Source: a virus
Reading direction: 5' to 3' (one strand)
IMG/VR virus record: IMGVR_UViG_3300020140_000003
Coordinates: 1-35,488 of that record
DNA: 35,488 bases
Shown here: positions 1 to 7,877 of the stretch, piece by piece
How the letters are laid out: every line of letters starts with the position of its first letter
Position numbering within the stretch: the stretch's first letter is position 1
Notes under the pieces: model-generated
Seen by the model: only the letters and a program-made list of their open reading frames with translations
Databases searched by the model: none
What the model was told of the DNA's origin: nothing
Translations under genes and position numbers: made by a program

Positions 1-137
1 AAGCCACAGAGAAGATTAGAGAATTATTGCCAGAGGAATCTTACGGTCAAAAGCTTTATCAAAACTTTTTAGGAAAAGCAAAGGAAAACAAGTCTGCATG
101 GAGCGGTCTTGAAAAAACAGCTAAAGATATTGACGAA
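1..137. repeat. Left copy of 137-bp contig-end direct repeat
   Basis: Bases 1-137 match 35352-35488 with one difference (G at 11, T at 35362). The reading frame of the gene leaving the right edge continues exactly into base 1. The simplest reading is assembly overlap of a circular or circularly permuted genome. A genuine terminal redundancy is possible but less likely for a P22-type headful packager. Confidence 0.93.
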
Positions 138-1241
138 AATGTTCTGCGCAGAACACCTGATATTCGAGAGGGTGCTTTAAATACATCTCCTTACAGAAAA
201 TACATAGAAGATTATGAGCAGAAAGTATCGGCGATGGAGCCTGCTCTAAAGGCGCCTTACGCGCAATCTTCTGAAATTGCCAAAAAATCTTTAGAGCTAG
301 AGCCTCAATCTTTGTCTGGCGCTGTAGGTCTTCGAAAAAACATAAACAAAGAAATGAGCGATTACATAAAGACGCAAGGGCAAGGATTAACTCCAGAGAA
401 TTATCAAACAAAAGAATTCCTGAAAGGCCTAAAAGAAAACTTAAAGAATGAAACGTTAGATGCAAATAAAGGAAGAATTGGAGAAGAATCATTAAACAAA
501 TTCAAGAATGAGTGGGAAGGCGCCAACAAAACCCATCAAGAAGTAAATAAATTTTATAAATCTCCACAAAAAATGACTGGAGTTGAAAAAGACAATAGGT
601 CTGTAAAGGAAGCATTTAAGGCATCCCTACCAAAAGATATGGGCGGTTCAGGCGTACCTCTTGACCCCTCTATTGTAACTAAATATCTACCTTCTTTAGC
701 GCCAAGCGGCGCTCAAGGGATTCAAGGATTAAAGCAGTTATCAAAATTAATGGGGAGCAAAAAAGAAGGCGTTGAAGCTGCAAAAGCAAACATATTTAGG
801 CGTCAAATAGAGAATGGCGCTGGAACTGTTGATGTCGCTGCGCAGTACTCAAAACTTTCTCCATCTCAGAAGAAGTATTTATTCGGGAAAAGTGATGAAG
901 GAAGAATGCTTGAGGCTATAAATAAAACGAGAATAGCTTTCGATAGGGAGCCCGCAAAAACTCTTGAAAAGGCTAGAGACTTACATGGACTTTATGGGAT
1001 GGGAGCATCTGGGTTAGCCGGAATGACTGCGGCAAGACTTAGCGGAGAAGACTGGGAGAAGTCTCTTGGAATTGGCGCTATCACCGGAATGGGTGGTGGT
1101 ATGGCATGGAAAGGGTTGGCTAAGAGCGCGACAGTTCCTAGAGTGGAGAAAGCAATTAATTTCGCAAAAAATGGAACAACAAACACGGGCAAAAACTTAA
1201 ACACGGCATACAATCTTATGAGATCAAGGGGTGATCAATAA
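1..1241 (+). CDS. gp16-like DNA injection protein, C-terminal part (continues from 34766)
   Basis: This is the downstream part of a gene starting at 34766 and broken only by the contig ends. Joined as 34766-35351 plus 1-1241 it encodes 608 residues, against about 609 for P22 gp16. The first in-frame ATG, at 27, is internal and not the true start. The middle is lysine-rich and helical. The C-terminal region (about residues 530-575 of the joined protein) is glycine/alanine-rich with hydrophobic stretches (GMGASGLAGM, GAITGMGGGM), as expected for a protein ejected into the host envelope to help DNA cross. It follows gp7- and gp20-like genes, the P22 order. Sequence-level identity to gp16 is not obvious; the assignment rests on position, length and composition. 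Confidence 0.75.
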   Translation, partial: ATEKIRELLPEESYGQKLYQNFLGKAKENKSAWSGLEKTAKDIDENVLRRTPDIREGALNTSPYRKYIEDYEQKVSAMEPALKAPYAQSSEIAKKSLELEPQSLSGAVGLRKNINKEMSDYIKTQGQGLTPENYQTKEFLKGLKENLKNETLDANKGRIGEESLNKFKNEWEGANKTHQEVNKFYKSPQKMTGVEKDNRSVKEAFKASLPKDMGGSGVPLDPSIVTKYLPSLAPSGAQGIQGLKQLSKLMGSKKEGVEAAKANIFRRQIENGAGTVDVAAQYSKLSPSQKKYLFGKSDEGRMLEAINKTRIAFDREPAKTLEKARDLHGLYGMGASGLAGMTAARLSGEDWEKSLGIGAITGMGGGMAWKGLAKSATVPRVEKAINFAKNGTTNTGKNLNTAYNLMRSRGDQ

Positions 1242-3667
1242 TGGCAAACTTTTTTCCAGTTAACACGCCTTTAATAAACTATTTCTTTTATAAAGCGCCT
1301 TTTGTTCAGAATGGTTTTTCATTGGTTGATTATCATATTCAATCAGGCGGAAACAATTATTCTGTTGGCGATATTATAATTTTTACAGGCGGAATATTTA
1401 CAACTCCATTTTGCGCAAAAGTGAATACTGTAGAAATTGGCGTTATTACTTCATTGCTGATAACAAACGCAGGTATTTATAGCACCGTACCTACAGCATT
1501 GACCCAAGCATTTACGAGCGGGACAGGGACAGGAATAACCCTTAACTCACTGATTTTTGACTCTAACTTTTTACAGCCACCCGGGCCGAATATCCCATTA
1601 TCTGGTGGATTTTTGTTTTTCTATGAAGACGAAAATAGAACGGTTCAGGCAAACACATACTCTGATGTTACTGACCCACAAAATCCAACAGTTAATCCAA
1701 ATCCAATAAGACTTGGAACGTCGGGAGATTGCCCATTATTTTACTTAGATAACAGATATTACTATATTGTCATAACTGACAATACTGGCGATCAATCAAA
1801 TCCTGTTGAGGTATTAGAGCATTACTCGCCTGCCGAAATAATTGCAAAACTTGCAACATTCAACGACAACTTCATTGTAAATCCTCAATTTAATTATCCT
1901 ATTATATTTTATAAGACAACAGATGATGAAGGTGAAATAACAGCTCCAACAACGCGCGTCGCATGGGCGTGGGATTTTATAGAAGACCAAAATACTGACA
2001 CCCAAAATTATGTAACATTCAATAATATTTCAGGGCAGAGTATAGAGGGAAGCCCAATAAATCAGGTTAGATTAAATTGTACGACCGTTTCGGCGGATGA
2101 AACAAGAAAAGATTTTACTCAAATTATTGGCGCAGTTGATCTTTATTCTGAAGAAAACCTGACTTTCAGCGCGCAAATGATAAACGTCAATGGATTAACA
2201 ATTTCTGTTCAGCTAATACTTTATCTTAATTATGGTGAGGGGGGATCTCCATCATCCTTTACTCTTTTAGACACATTTTCAGTTGGCGCTACAAGAAATA
2301 AATTTATCTCAACTTTTGAAATGCCTTCAATATCTGGATTTACGATAGAAGAAGGAAACTTTTCCGCAATAATTGTAAGGCCAGCACTTAAAAGTCTATG
2401 CGTATTTGGAATGACAAATGTATTGGTTGAGCCTGGCATTGTTGTCGAGCCAATATTTAATACTGAATCTTTAGGTTTTTCTAAGGGAGAGATACTTGGT
2501 TCTTCAACAAATATATTGGAAGCAGGACTTGACGAAAACTATTCGAATTATATGTATAACCAAGGATTAATTTTCCCTTATGCAGATACTGGCACAATGG
2601 TAATATGCCCAAAAGGAAGCGATCAACCTTTTAGGCTGGAATGTCTTGGTCAACAGCTTCAAATTAATGGATACACTAACAATATACCGAACAGAAGGAT
2701 TTATGATGTTATAGGAAGCGGATTTGAAGGTTCTGGTACATTGATTGCTGACGCATCAGCAAATATCGTAACTGTAACGTGTACTCTTGCATTACCAGCA
2801 CACTCAACATGGTTAGATGTAAATACTGGATTTACAATTACTCTAGTAAAGCCCGCTCTTCAGTTTGGTTGGTCGGCAGAGATTACAGGTCTAAACCAAG
2901 TCACATTAACATTTAATGATAAATTTGCGCCAGATCAGACGCCAGGATTTTATGGAGTTGGAGGACAGTCATATACTCCACTCCCAGGAGTTATGTCGTA
3001 TTGGACAATGAACGACGACAGGATTGTTCCTGCGCCTGTAACTTTTACAACCCTAAATCCTGGAAGCCCTACTGAAAAGGCAGTAGTACAAATAAACTTT
3101 GCTAGATTTAATATACCGACAATACCTACGCTTACAAATCCATCTGGCCCAGCATCATCAAGCTTTATAGATTGCGCAGATTTCACAGACAACACAAGAG
3201 GAACAATGGATGGCGCCAATGTATTGGTTCTTGTAAAAGGTATTTTCTTTGAATATGACGGTCAGTCTCAGCTTGCTTTCTTAACTTCTACAATTGCATC
3301 TCCCACTGTTCCGTTTAAGTCTACAAATACACAAATGCAGAACTTGGAAGCTTTCGTAAATACGGTCGCAAACCCATTTGTTTATACAGTGACAGTAAAT
3401 GGTGTGCCAGCCGCAGGGTCTTATTTATTATATTCTGAGCCAGCAACAGACTTTTATTTATGGATAACAGTAAATGGAGCGGGAACTGACCCAATGGTTG
3501 CCGGAAGAACAGGTGTCGTTTGCCCAATCCTAAGTTCTGATACTATTGACGAGGTTGCAATTGCTGTGGCAAAAGCTTTGAATAACGCTACGTTTGGGTT
3601 CCCGCAGCAATCAGACCTTCCAACAATCCCAACGGCAGACAAGCTGTCTTGGTACATTAACTTATAG
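1241..3667 (+). CDS. Tail fibre / receptor-binding protein
   Basis: An 808-residue protein whose ATG overlaps the preceding stop (TAATG). Residues about 125-190 carry the classical phage fibre head-binding pattern: a GGFLFFYED start, a TYSD motif, an NPNPIRL motif, then an YYYIVITD strand. Upstream, residues about 30-110 contain beta-repeats (GGNNYSVGD, NAGIYSTVP, GTGTGITL) like those in the protein at 30573. The rest is rich in N, T, S and G with almost no charged clusters, typical of beta-structured fibres. It is the first gene after the injection proteins and before small appendage-like proteins, fitting a host-recognition role at the tail tip. No catalytic motif for a tailspike hydrolase was seen. 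The receptor is unknown. Confidence 0.7.
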   Translation: MANFFPVNTPLINYFFYKAPFVQNGFSLVDYHIQSGGNNYSVGDIIIFTGGIFTTPFCAKVNTVEIGVITSLLITNAGIYSTVPTALTQAFTSGTGTGITLNSLIFDSNFLQPPGPNIPLSGGFLFFYEDENRTVQANTYSDVTDPQNPTVNPNPIRLGTSGDCPLFYLDNRYYYIVITDNTGDQSNPVEVLEHYSPAEIIAKLATFNDNFIVNPQFNYPIIFYKTTDDEGEITAPTTRVAWAWDFIEDQNTDTQNYVTFNNISGQSIEGSPINQVRLNCTTVSADETRKDFTQIIGAVDLYSEENLTFSAQMINVNGLTISVQLILYLNYGEGGSPSSFTLLDTFSVGATRNKFISTFEMPSISGFTIEEGNFSAIIVRPALKSLCVFGMTNVLVEPGIVVEPIFNTESLGFSKGEILGSSTNILEAGLDENYSNYMYNQGLIFPYADTGTMVICPKGSDQPFRLECLGQQLQINGYTNNIPNRRIYDVIGSGFEGSGTLIADASANIVTVTCTLALPAHSTWLDVNTGFTITLVKPALQFGWSAEITGLNQVTLTFNDKFAPDQTPGFYGVGGQSYTPLPGVMSYWTMNDDRIVPAPVTFTTLNPGSPTEKAVVQINFARFNIPTIPTLTNPSGPASSSFIDCADFTDNTRGTMDGANVLVLVKGIFFEYDGQSQLAFLTSTIASPTVPFKSTNTQMQNLEAFVNTVANPFVYTVTVNGVPAAGSYLLYSEPATDFYLWITVNGAGTDPMVAGRTGVVCPILSSDTIDEVAIAVAKALNNATFGFPQQSDLPTIPTADKLSWYINL

Positions 3668-3678
3668 GAGTATTAAAA

Positions 3679-4080
3679 ATGGCAGTTTCCCAAACATCTT
3701 TACTATCAAACATCAGTCTAACCGACAGGAATACTGATATCCCATTTTTCCCTAATATTTCCTATAATCTCACAAACGATGATTTTGGCGTTATTGACCC
3801 CATAAATATGCCTGCTTTTCAATGGATACAGGCTTTTTTTGATGATACCTTAGACGCACGGCCGCAGCTTTGTGTATTTACTGGCGCATACGACACTCTG
3901 GGCGCTCCAATATTAAGCCAAGTTACATTTGCATATTCTGGACATATGATTCAGATAAAAGGAATGGGCATATTCTCTTTTGGCAAAAATTGGAGAGGCC
4001 AAAGCATAACTTCCACCCCAATAGGTTCTACGGCATCAACAAATTTACTATTGGTAACAGTTTATGGCGGACAAAGATAA
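3679..4080 (+). CDS. Hypothetical tail appendage-like protein (133 aa)
   Basis: A beta-rich 133-residue protein with a good GGAG ribosome site 8 bp upstream of its ATG. The N-terminus is neutral and asparagine/threonine-rich; the middle has an aromatic stretch (FQWIQAFFDD), followed by hydrophobic strands and GSTASTNLLLVTVYGG. There is no signal peptide or clear membrane helix. It sits between the fibre gene and two proteins with a shared N-terminus, so a role as fibre accessory, tip or chaperone is plausible by context only. I do not recognise the family. Confidence 0.65.
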   Translation: MAVSQTSLLSNISLTDRNTDIPFFPNISYNLTNDDFGVIDPINMPAFQWIQAFFDDTLDARPQLCVFTGAYDTLGAPILSQVTFAYSGHMIQIKGMGIFSFGKNWRGQSITSTPIGSTASTNLLLVTVYGGQR

Positions 4081-4601
4081 TGGCCATGAATCCAGAAACA
4101 ATATTACAGTTATTTACGGATAACCCTAAAAGTTATAATAGTAATTTGTTGCTCCCCGTTCAAAACGATACAGGAGTGACAGGTTCTACTGGAGGCATGA
4201 GAATAACCGAGCTATTAAGTGGAGTGCAGTCAACTCTGGATTTTTCCTTCCCTTTAGGCGGCTCAATCTCTGCGACAAGCTGGGATGTAAAGTTTCTTAG
4301 AATTGGTGATTTTGTAATGATGAAGTACGAATCAGTTGTCAAACCAGTAACTTCTCCTGGTGGCGCAATTATGTCTACTGCCGCATTTCCGGCCGGATAC
4401 GTTCCGGCAGGAGCGGGTTCATTTGATATCGTTTATCCGGTCTTTGCTATAGCTGGAGCTACGGGGACAGAAAATGTTTCTGGAATAATAAGCTTATATG
4501 GCGCTCCCTCATTATCTATAATCCTAAACCCTCTTGGAGGGACATTTGACGGCCCCTACGCTGGAATTAGGGGAAGCTCAATTATCTATTTAGGCGAATA
4601 A
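4080..4601 (+). CDS. Fibre-associated protein A, shared N-terminal module (173 aa)
   Basis: The start is the ATG at 4080 overlapping the previous stop (TAATG). Residues about 4-45 (ETILQLFTDNPKSYN, then LLLPVQN and GSTGG) match the first 40 residues of the protein at 4847 at most positions, so the two have a common attachment-like head. The remaining 125 residues form an unrelated, glycine/serine-rich beta domain with no charged clusters, like trimeric fibre tips. The pattern of constant N-terminus and variable C-terminus suggests a docking domain with exchangeable binding domains. Function is inferred from context only. Confidence 0.65.
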   Translation: MAMNPETILQLFTDNPKSYNSNLLLPVQNDTGVTGSTGGMRITELLSGVQSTLDFSFPLGGSISATSWDVKFLRIGDFVMMKYESVVKPVTSPGGAIMSTAAFPAGYVPAGAGSFDIVYPVFAIAGATGTENVSGIISLYGAPSLSIILNPLGGTFDGPYAGIRGSSIIYLGE

Positions 4602-4603
4602 AT

Positions 4604-4837
4604 ATGGATAATCATTTATATGGGATATTACCCGCGAGTCCGCAGGTAATAAAACCATTTAACCCCGCACCTGGGCCAGACGGGTTTTTCCTCGCAAAAG
4701 AGGATGGGACATTTATTATCTCTGATTCAGGAAGTTTTATTTTAGTTAAAGAGGCGACGGCTCCTGTGCCGGATTTAGTCACGGATTCAGGAACTTTTAT
4801 TGTTACAGATGACGGCGTAAAACTTTCATTAGCTTAG
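4604..4837 (+). CDS. Small repeat protein between fibre-associated genes (77 aa)
   Basis: A 77-residue protein starting 2 bp after the previous stop. The C-terminal half contains two imperfect repeats (GTFIISDSGSFILVKE and SGTFIVTDDGVKLSL), each a beta-hairpin-like D-G/S-x-F-I unit. The N-terminus is proline-rich (PAPGPDG). Such short hairpin repeats are common in phage appendage proteins, but I do not recognise the family. It lies between two genes with paralogous N-termini, so it may belong to the same fibre assembly. Confidence 0.55.
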   Translation: MDNHLYGILPASPQVIKPFNPAPGPDGFFLAKEDGTFIISDSGSFILVKEATAPVPDLVTDSGTFIVTDDGVKLSLA

Positions 4838-4846
4838 GGGTTAATC

Positions 4847-5782
4847 ATGGCAACAGAAACAATCTTAGAATTATTTACAGCGCACCCAAAAACATACAAT
4901 AACAATTTACTTATCCCTGTTCAAAATTCACCAGGCGGTGCAGGCTCAACTGGAGCTATACAAATAACCGACATTGTTTCTTTTCCAAATGGACAGTTAG
5001 CGTTTGGCGATTCTTCTGATATAGCAACCTCTAGCGCAAATATGAAGTTTGATTCAACAAATATTTGTCTTTCATTGGATAAAAACGGAACGGCGGCATT
5101 TGATTCAACAGCAATATTAAAGCTAGAGACTGATAGTCAATTGTTCTATATAACATCTTTAACGACTGCACAAAGGACGGCAATAACTCCAAGCAGAGAG
5201 GGTGCAGTAACATGGGATAGCGATTTAAACCGTCTTGTAGTTTGGTCTGGTGGTGGTTATGACGTATTTCAGGGCATGGCATACCAAGACCCATCAACCG
5301 TTTCAATTATTGATGGGAACGGACATTTTACAAATCTCAGCTCAACAAACTTCAGCACAACAGCTTTAGATAACACTCCTATAGGTGTCACTACCCCAGC
5401 AGAAGGTCATTTCACAAACCTAACTGCTTCATCCATAGAAAATAGCCCTCTAGGAACATCTGTTCCGGCTGCTGTTTATGCAAGCTCTTTTAAGTGCAAC
5501 CAAAACGTATTTTCAAATATGGAAAGAGGTCTAACAAGCTTAGGAACAATTTCATATGGAACGGTTTCAAGCGCAACGGTAACAGTTTCAGCTACATTTG
5601 GGGGGGCACCAAATGTTGTATGCACGCCAACGGCAGGCGCAACATCTGACCCCAATATAGCGCATGTATCGTGCGGAATTTACAACATAAGCGTTAATCA
5701 ATTTGAAATAAATTGCACTATTAATGACCCAACAGCACCACCTATCGGCTCTGTTGATGTTGCGTGGTTTGCTTTCGAATAA
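4847..5782 (+). CDS. Fibre-associated protein B, shared N-terminal module (311 aa)
   Basis: The first ~45 residues (ETILELFTAHPKTYN, LLIPVQN, GSTGAIQITD) repeat the N-terminus of the protein at 4080. The middle is typical of phage fibres: a segment with TAQRTAITPSREGAVTWDSD and LVVWSGGGYDV, then a GHFTNL repeat (residues about 156-161 and 186-191) alternating with DNTPIG/ENSPLG turns. The C-terminal ~90 residues form a beta domain rich in T, V and S. The TAQR-to-W pattern is common just before fibre C-termini. Likely a tail-fibre-type structural protein; the ligand is unknown. Confidence 0.7.
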   Translation: MATETILELFTAHPKTYNNNLLIPVQNSPGGAGSTGAIQITDIVSFPNGQLAFGDSSDIATSSANMKFDSTNICLSLDKNGTAAFDSTAILKLETDSQLFYITSLTTAQRTAITPSREGAVTWDSDLNRLVVWSGGGYDVFQGMAYQDPSTVSIIDGNGHFTNLSSTNFSTTALDNTPIGVTTPAEGHFTNLTASSIENSPLGTSVPAAVYASSFKCNQNVFSNMERGLTSLGTISYGTVSSATVTVSATFGGAPNVVCTPTAGATSDPNIAHVSCGIYNISVNQFEINCTINDPTAPPIGSVDVAWFAFE

Positions 5783-5802
5783 CCAATAATTTAGGAAAAG
5801 AT

Positions 5803-6156
5803 ATGAAAATAGAAGACAATTTACAAATGCACTCCCATTATATTGCAGAACTTTTTGATACGACAAGAGTCATAAGGGAAAGGACACATTCTATAAACGA
5901 ACGAATCGGTATACACACATATATGTTAGAGGAAAACGGAAAGATATTGATCGATGCCATAAAGAATCTCAAAGAGGTTAGAGAGATTATGGACAAGATA
6001 AATACAGACTTCTCAAGTCGTCGCACGATAATGCAATTTATAATTGATCTTTTTGACGGAAAGCCAAAGAACTGGATGCTATTCTTTGGCTTGCTGTTGA
6101 TTCTGGAGATCGTTTTGGGAATTCCTGACGTCTTTAAACATTTTATGAGGTGGTGA
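5803..6156 (+). CDS. Helical protein with C-terminal membrane anchor (117 aa), lysis cassette
   Basis: The ATG at 5803 was chosen because it follows GGAAAAG and leaves a clean 20-bp gap after the fibre gene. Residues 1-75 are amphipathic and coiled-coil-like (IRERTHSINERI, KNLKEVREIMDKI). Residues about 90-108 form one hydrophobic segment (NWMLFFGLLLILEIVLGI). This helical domain plus C-terminal anchor resembles XhlA-type lysis accessory proteins in layout, although homology cannot be shown by eye. It directly precedes the endolysin and holin genes, so a membrane role in lysis is the best inference. Confidence 0.6.
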   Translation: MKIEDNLQMHSHYIAELFDTTRVIRERTHSINERIGIHTYMLEENGKILIDAIKNLKEVREIMDKINTDFSSRRTIMQFIIDLFDGKPKNWMLFFGLLLILEIVLGIPDVFKHFMRW

Positions 6157-6158
6157 TT

Positions 6159-6569
6159 ATGCCTATTTTTGGCACTTCTTCGAAAGTTGAATTAAGTTCT
6201 TCAGACCCTGAATTGCAGATTTTATTTTATGAAGTGATAAAAGAATTTGACTGCAAGGTTGTTAAAGGTCACAGGGAACAGCAAGAGCAAGATAAGGCGT
6301 TTGAGGAAGGAAGAAGTAAGCTTAAGTACCCTAATGGAAACCATAACGCAATACCTTCTAATGCGGTGGACGTTTATCCATACCCAATTGATATGAAAAA
6401 TACAAATAGATTTTACTGGTTTGCAGGATTTGTTGTTGGCATCGCTTCAAGGCTTTATTCGGAAGGGAAAATGACAAAAAAGGTAAGGTGGGGTGGTGAC
6501 TGGGACGGCGATAAGGATATTAATGACCAGACATTCAATGATTTAGTACACTTCGAGCTATTGCCATGA
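6159..6569 (+). CDS. Endolysin, M15-type L,D/D,D-carboxypeptidase family
   Basis: A 136-residue peptidoglycan peptidase. Motifs in order are GHRE (37-40), F-EEGRSKLKYP, then the zinc site N-x-H62 through A-V-D71 followed by YPYPID, and a C-terminal DLVHFELLP carrying the third histidine. This is the M15 zinc-peptidase signature of phage L-Ala-D-Glu or D-Ala-D-Ala peptidases, which cleave cross-linking peptides. Two GTG codons at 6150 and 6153 precede the ATG at 6159; the ATG has GAGG about 8 bp upstream and is preferred. There is no signal peptide, so release should depend on the holin-like protein encoded next, which overlaps by ATGA. Confidence 0.9.
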   Translation: MPIFGTSSKVELSSSDPELQILFYEVIKEFDCKVVKGHREQQEQDKAFEEGRSKLKYPNGNHNAIPSNAVDVYPYPIDMKNTNRFYWFAGFVVGIASRLYSEGKMTKKVRWGGDWDGDKDINDQTFNDLVHFELLP

Positions 6570-7108
6570 ACTGGTCAGACGTAGGCTCAGCAATAGTTAA
6601 ATATGCCCCGTTGGCAGGCGCGGCATTAAGCTCTCCGGTTGGAGCCGCCATTGGGGTTGGCACCATTATAGCAAACCTCTTCGGCGTCGACGCGAAGCCT
6701 GAGAAGGTTTTAGATTATATAAACCTAAATCCCGAGAAAGCTGAAGAGCGATTAAAGTTTGAAATGTCAAATAACGTTGAATTACAAAAGTTAGTTCTGG
6801 AAGGAATCAAAGAGCGCAATCGACATGAGGAACAAGACAAGGCGATCGAATTTCAGAATGTCGACAGCGCGCGCAAGAATAGCGCAAACGTTAATGCTAG
6901 TCCAGTGGATAATCAGATAAAAATAATGCTCGTATTAGGTAAATTCATCATATTATTGATCTGCATTATTTCGTATGTGGTTTTTCATGAAGACATGAAT
7001 CAATCCGTTGTTGTGACCCTCGGGACGATTGCTGGGGCAACCGGCGCCGATCTGGGGAGCATGATTAATTACTATTGGGGAAATTCTTTTAGTGATAAAA
7101 AGAGTTAA
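6566..7108 (+). CDS. Holin, GTA three-transmembrane type
   Basis: A 180-residue membrane protein overlapping the endolysin stop by ATGA. Hydrophobic segments lie at about residues 10-40 (alanine/glycine-rich), 119-141 (MLVLGKFIILLICIISYVV) and 147-172 (VVVTLGTIAGATGADLG then YYWG). A charged helical stretch with KPEKVLDYI and EERLKFEM lies between the first and second. This is the layout of the 'holin of 3TMs, for gene-transfer release' family, including the YYWG-type end. It would permeabilise the inner membrane to free the endolysin. It is the last gene of the rightward late unit. Confidence 0.75.
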   Translation: MNWSDVGSAIVKYAPLAGAALSSPVGAAIGVGTIIANLFGVDAKPEKVLDYINLNPEKAEERLKFEMSNNVELQKLVLEGIKERNRHEEQDKAIEFQNVDSARKNSANVNASPVDNQIKIMLVLGKFIILLICIISYVVFHEDMNQSVVVTLGTIAGATGADLGSMINYYWGNSFSDKKS

Positions 7109-7117
7109 TGACTTTAT

Positions 7118-7315
7118 TTAATCCTTCTCTTCGATTCGTTTAACTATTTCAGAGAGTATTTCTTTTGTCTTCAAATTTATATCATTTTGATGTTTATTTG
7201 TTTCAAGGACTGCAGAAACCCCCTCATTAACAGAAAGGCACAATGCAGAAAGATTACGCCTAATATTCTCAATTTGATCTTGAAGAATTTTAAAGTCGAG
7301 CGCAATTAATGTCAT
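7118..7315 (-). CDS. Hypothetical helical protein (65 aa)
   Basis: Last gene of the leftward operon. It is a short, all-helical, charged protein with heptad-like spacing (ILQDQIENIRRNL, KEILSEIVKRIEE) and probably a coiled coil. There is no membrane segment or zinc motif. It ends only 9 bp from the holin stop on the other strand. The family is not recognised; two membrane-related genes lie close by. Confidence 0.55.
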   Translation of the reverse strand: MTLIALDFKILQDQIENIRRNLSALCLSVNEGVSAVLETNKHQNDINLKTKEILSEIVKRIEEKD

Positions 7316-7318
7316 AAT

Positions 7319-7468
7319 TTAATCCTTATCAACATTTTTTGAAGCAATGAAAGCTTGCATTACTAAATCGACTTTTGGCATAACATCTTTAAATATGTCT
7401 AAGCATCTTAATGAAAACCATAGAGAAATTCCAGATAAAATTATTGCTACGATTGAAATATATATCAT
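7319..7468 (-). CDS. Small single-pass membrane protein (49 aa)
   Basis: Its stop lies 3 bp before the start of the gene at 7315, and AGGATTAATTT sits before its ATG at 7468. The first 20 residues form a hydrophobic segment (MIYISIVAIILSGISLWFSL), followed by a short cytoplasmic-type tail containing KVDLVMQAF and KNVDKD. It could be a lysis, superinfection or envelope protein; nothing distinguishes these. Confidence 0.55.
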   Translation of the reverse strand: MIYISIVAIILSGISLWFSLRCLDIFKDVMPKVDLVMQAFIASKNVDKD

Positions 7469-7471
7469 AAA

Positions 7472-7657
7472 TTAATCCTCAGTAATAAAAATCGGTATGC
7501 CGCATGTGTTTCTAATAAGATGTAGGCAATATCTCAATGAATCAATTTTTTCTCTATAGTATTCTTTAAGATCAGTATCTTTTTCAATCGAACATATTTT
7601 TCTTAAAGTTAATAGTTCTTCAATCAATGTGTTTATGATGTATTGCGCGTTTGTCAT
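7472..7657 (-). CDS. Hypothetical helical protein (61 aa)
   Basis: A 61-residue charged helical protein (LIEELLTLRKIC, LKEYYREKIDSLRYC). It contains three cysteines but no paired CxxC motif. It lies 3 bp upstream of the small membrane protein in the same operon. I do not recognise it. Confidence 0.5.
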   Translation of the reverse strand: MTNAQYIINTLIEELLTLRKICSIEKDTDLKEYYREKIDSLRYCLHLIRNTCGIPIFITED

Positions 7658-7662
7658 TTACA

Positions 7663-7875
7663 TTAACCGTACTTGACCATGGCTTGGAAATAATCATTAT
7701 TGTAGTTTTGGTCTATATTTATTTTTGTTCCGAAATATGGCTGCCATCCCAATCCAATATACTTATTAACAGATGAGGAAATCCCATCTTGTGAATCTGA
7801 AAATAAAAGAATATATTCAACAATCTTTCTCTCTATGGTCGCAGAGTGCTTTACTCTTTCAGAAAACTTTATCAT
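7663..7875 (-). CDS. DUF1737-like protein, copy 1 (70 aa)
   Basis: The start at 7875 is preferred over an upstream ATG at 7920 because it lies 2 bp after the stop of the preceding gene. The 70-residue product has the DUF1737 layout: ERKIVEYILL, a helix, GLGWQPYFG, and a terminal YFQAMVKY. In this family the glycine-tryptophan turn and the terminal QAM are the conserved points; the function is unknown. The neighbouring upstream gene (7878) has the same ERKIV...QAMVKY framework, and 18 bp around the QAMVKY codons are identical in both, so they are tandem paralogues. Confidence 0.65.
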   Translation of the reverse strand: MIKFSERVKHSATIERKIVEYILLFSDSQDGISSSVNKYIGLGWQPYFGTKINIDQNYNNDYFQAMVKYG

Positions 7876-7877
7876 CT

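Noticed and set aside
121-492. Long open frame on the minus strand within the gp16-like gene
   Set aside because: Shadow of the plus-strand gene; no ribosome site, improbable composition, and wrong direction for the unit. The same applies to frames inside the fibre, coat, terminase and portal genes.
4847-5782. Diversity-generating retroelement target in the fibre C-terminus
   Set aside because: No reverse transcriptase and no adenine-mutated template repeat were seen anywhere in the circle.
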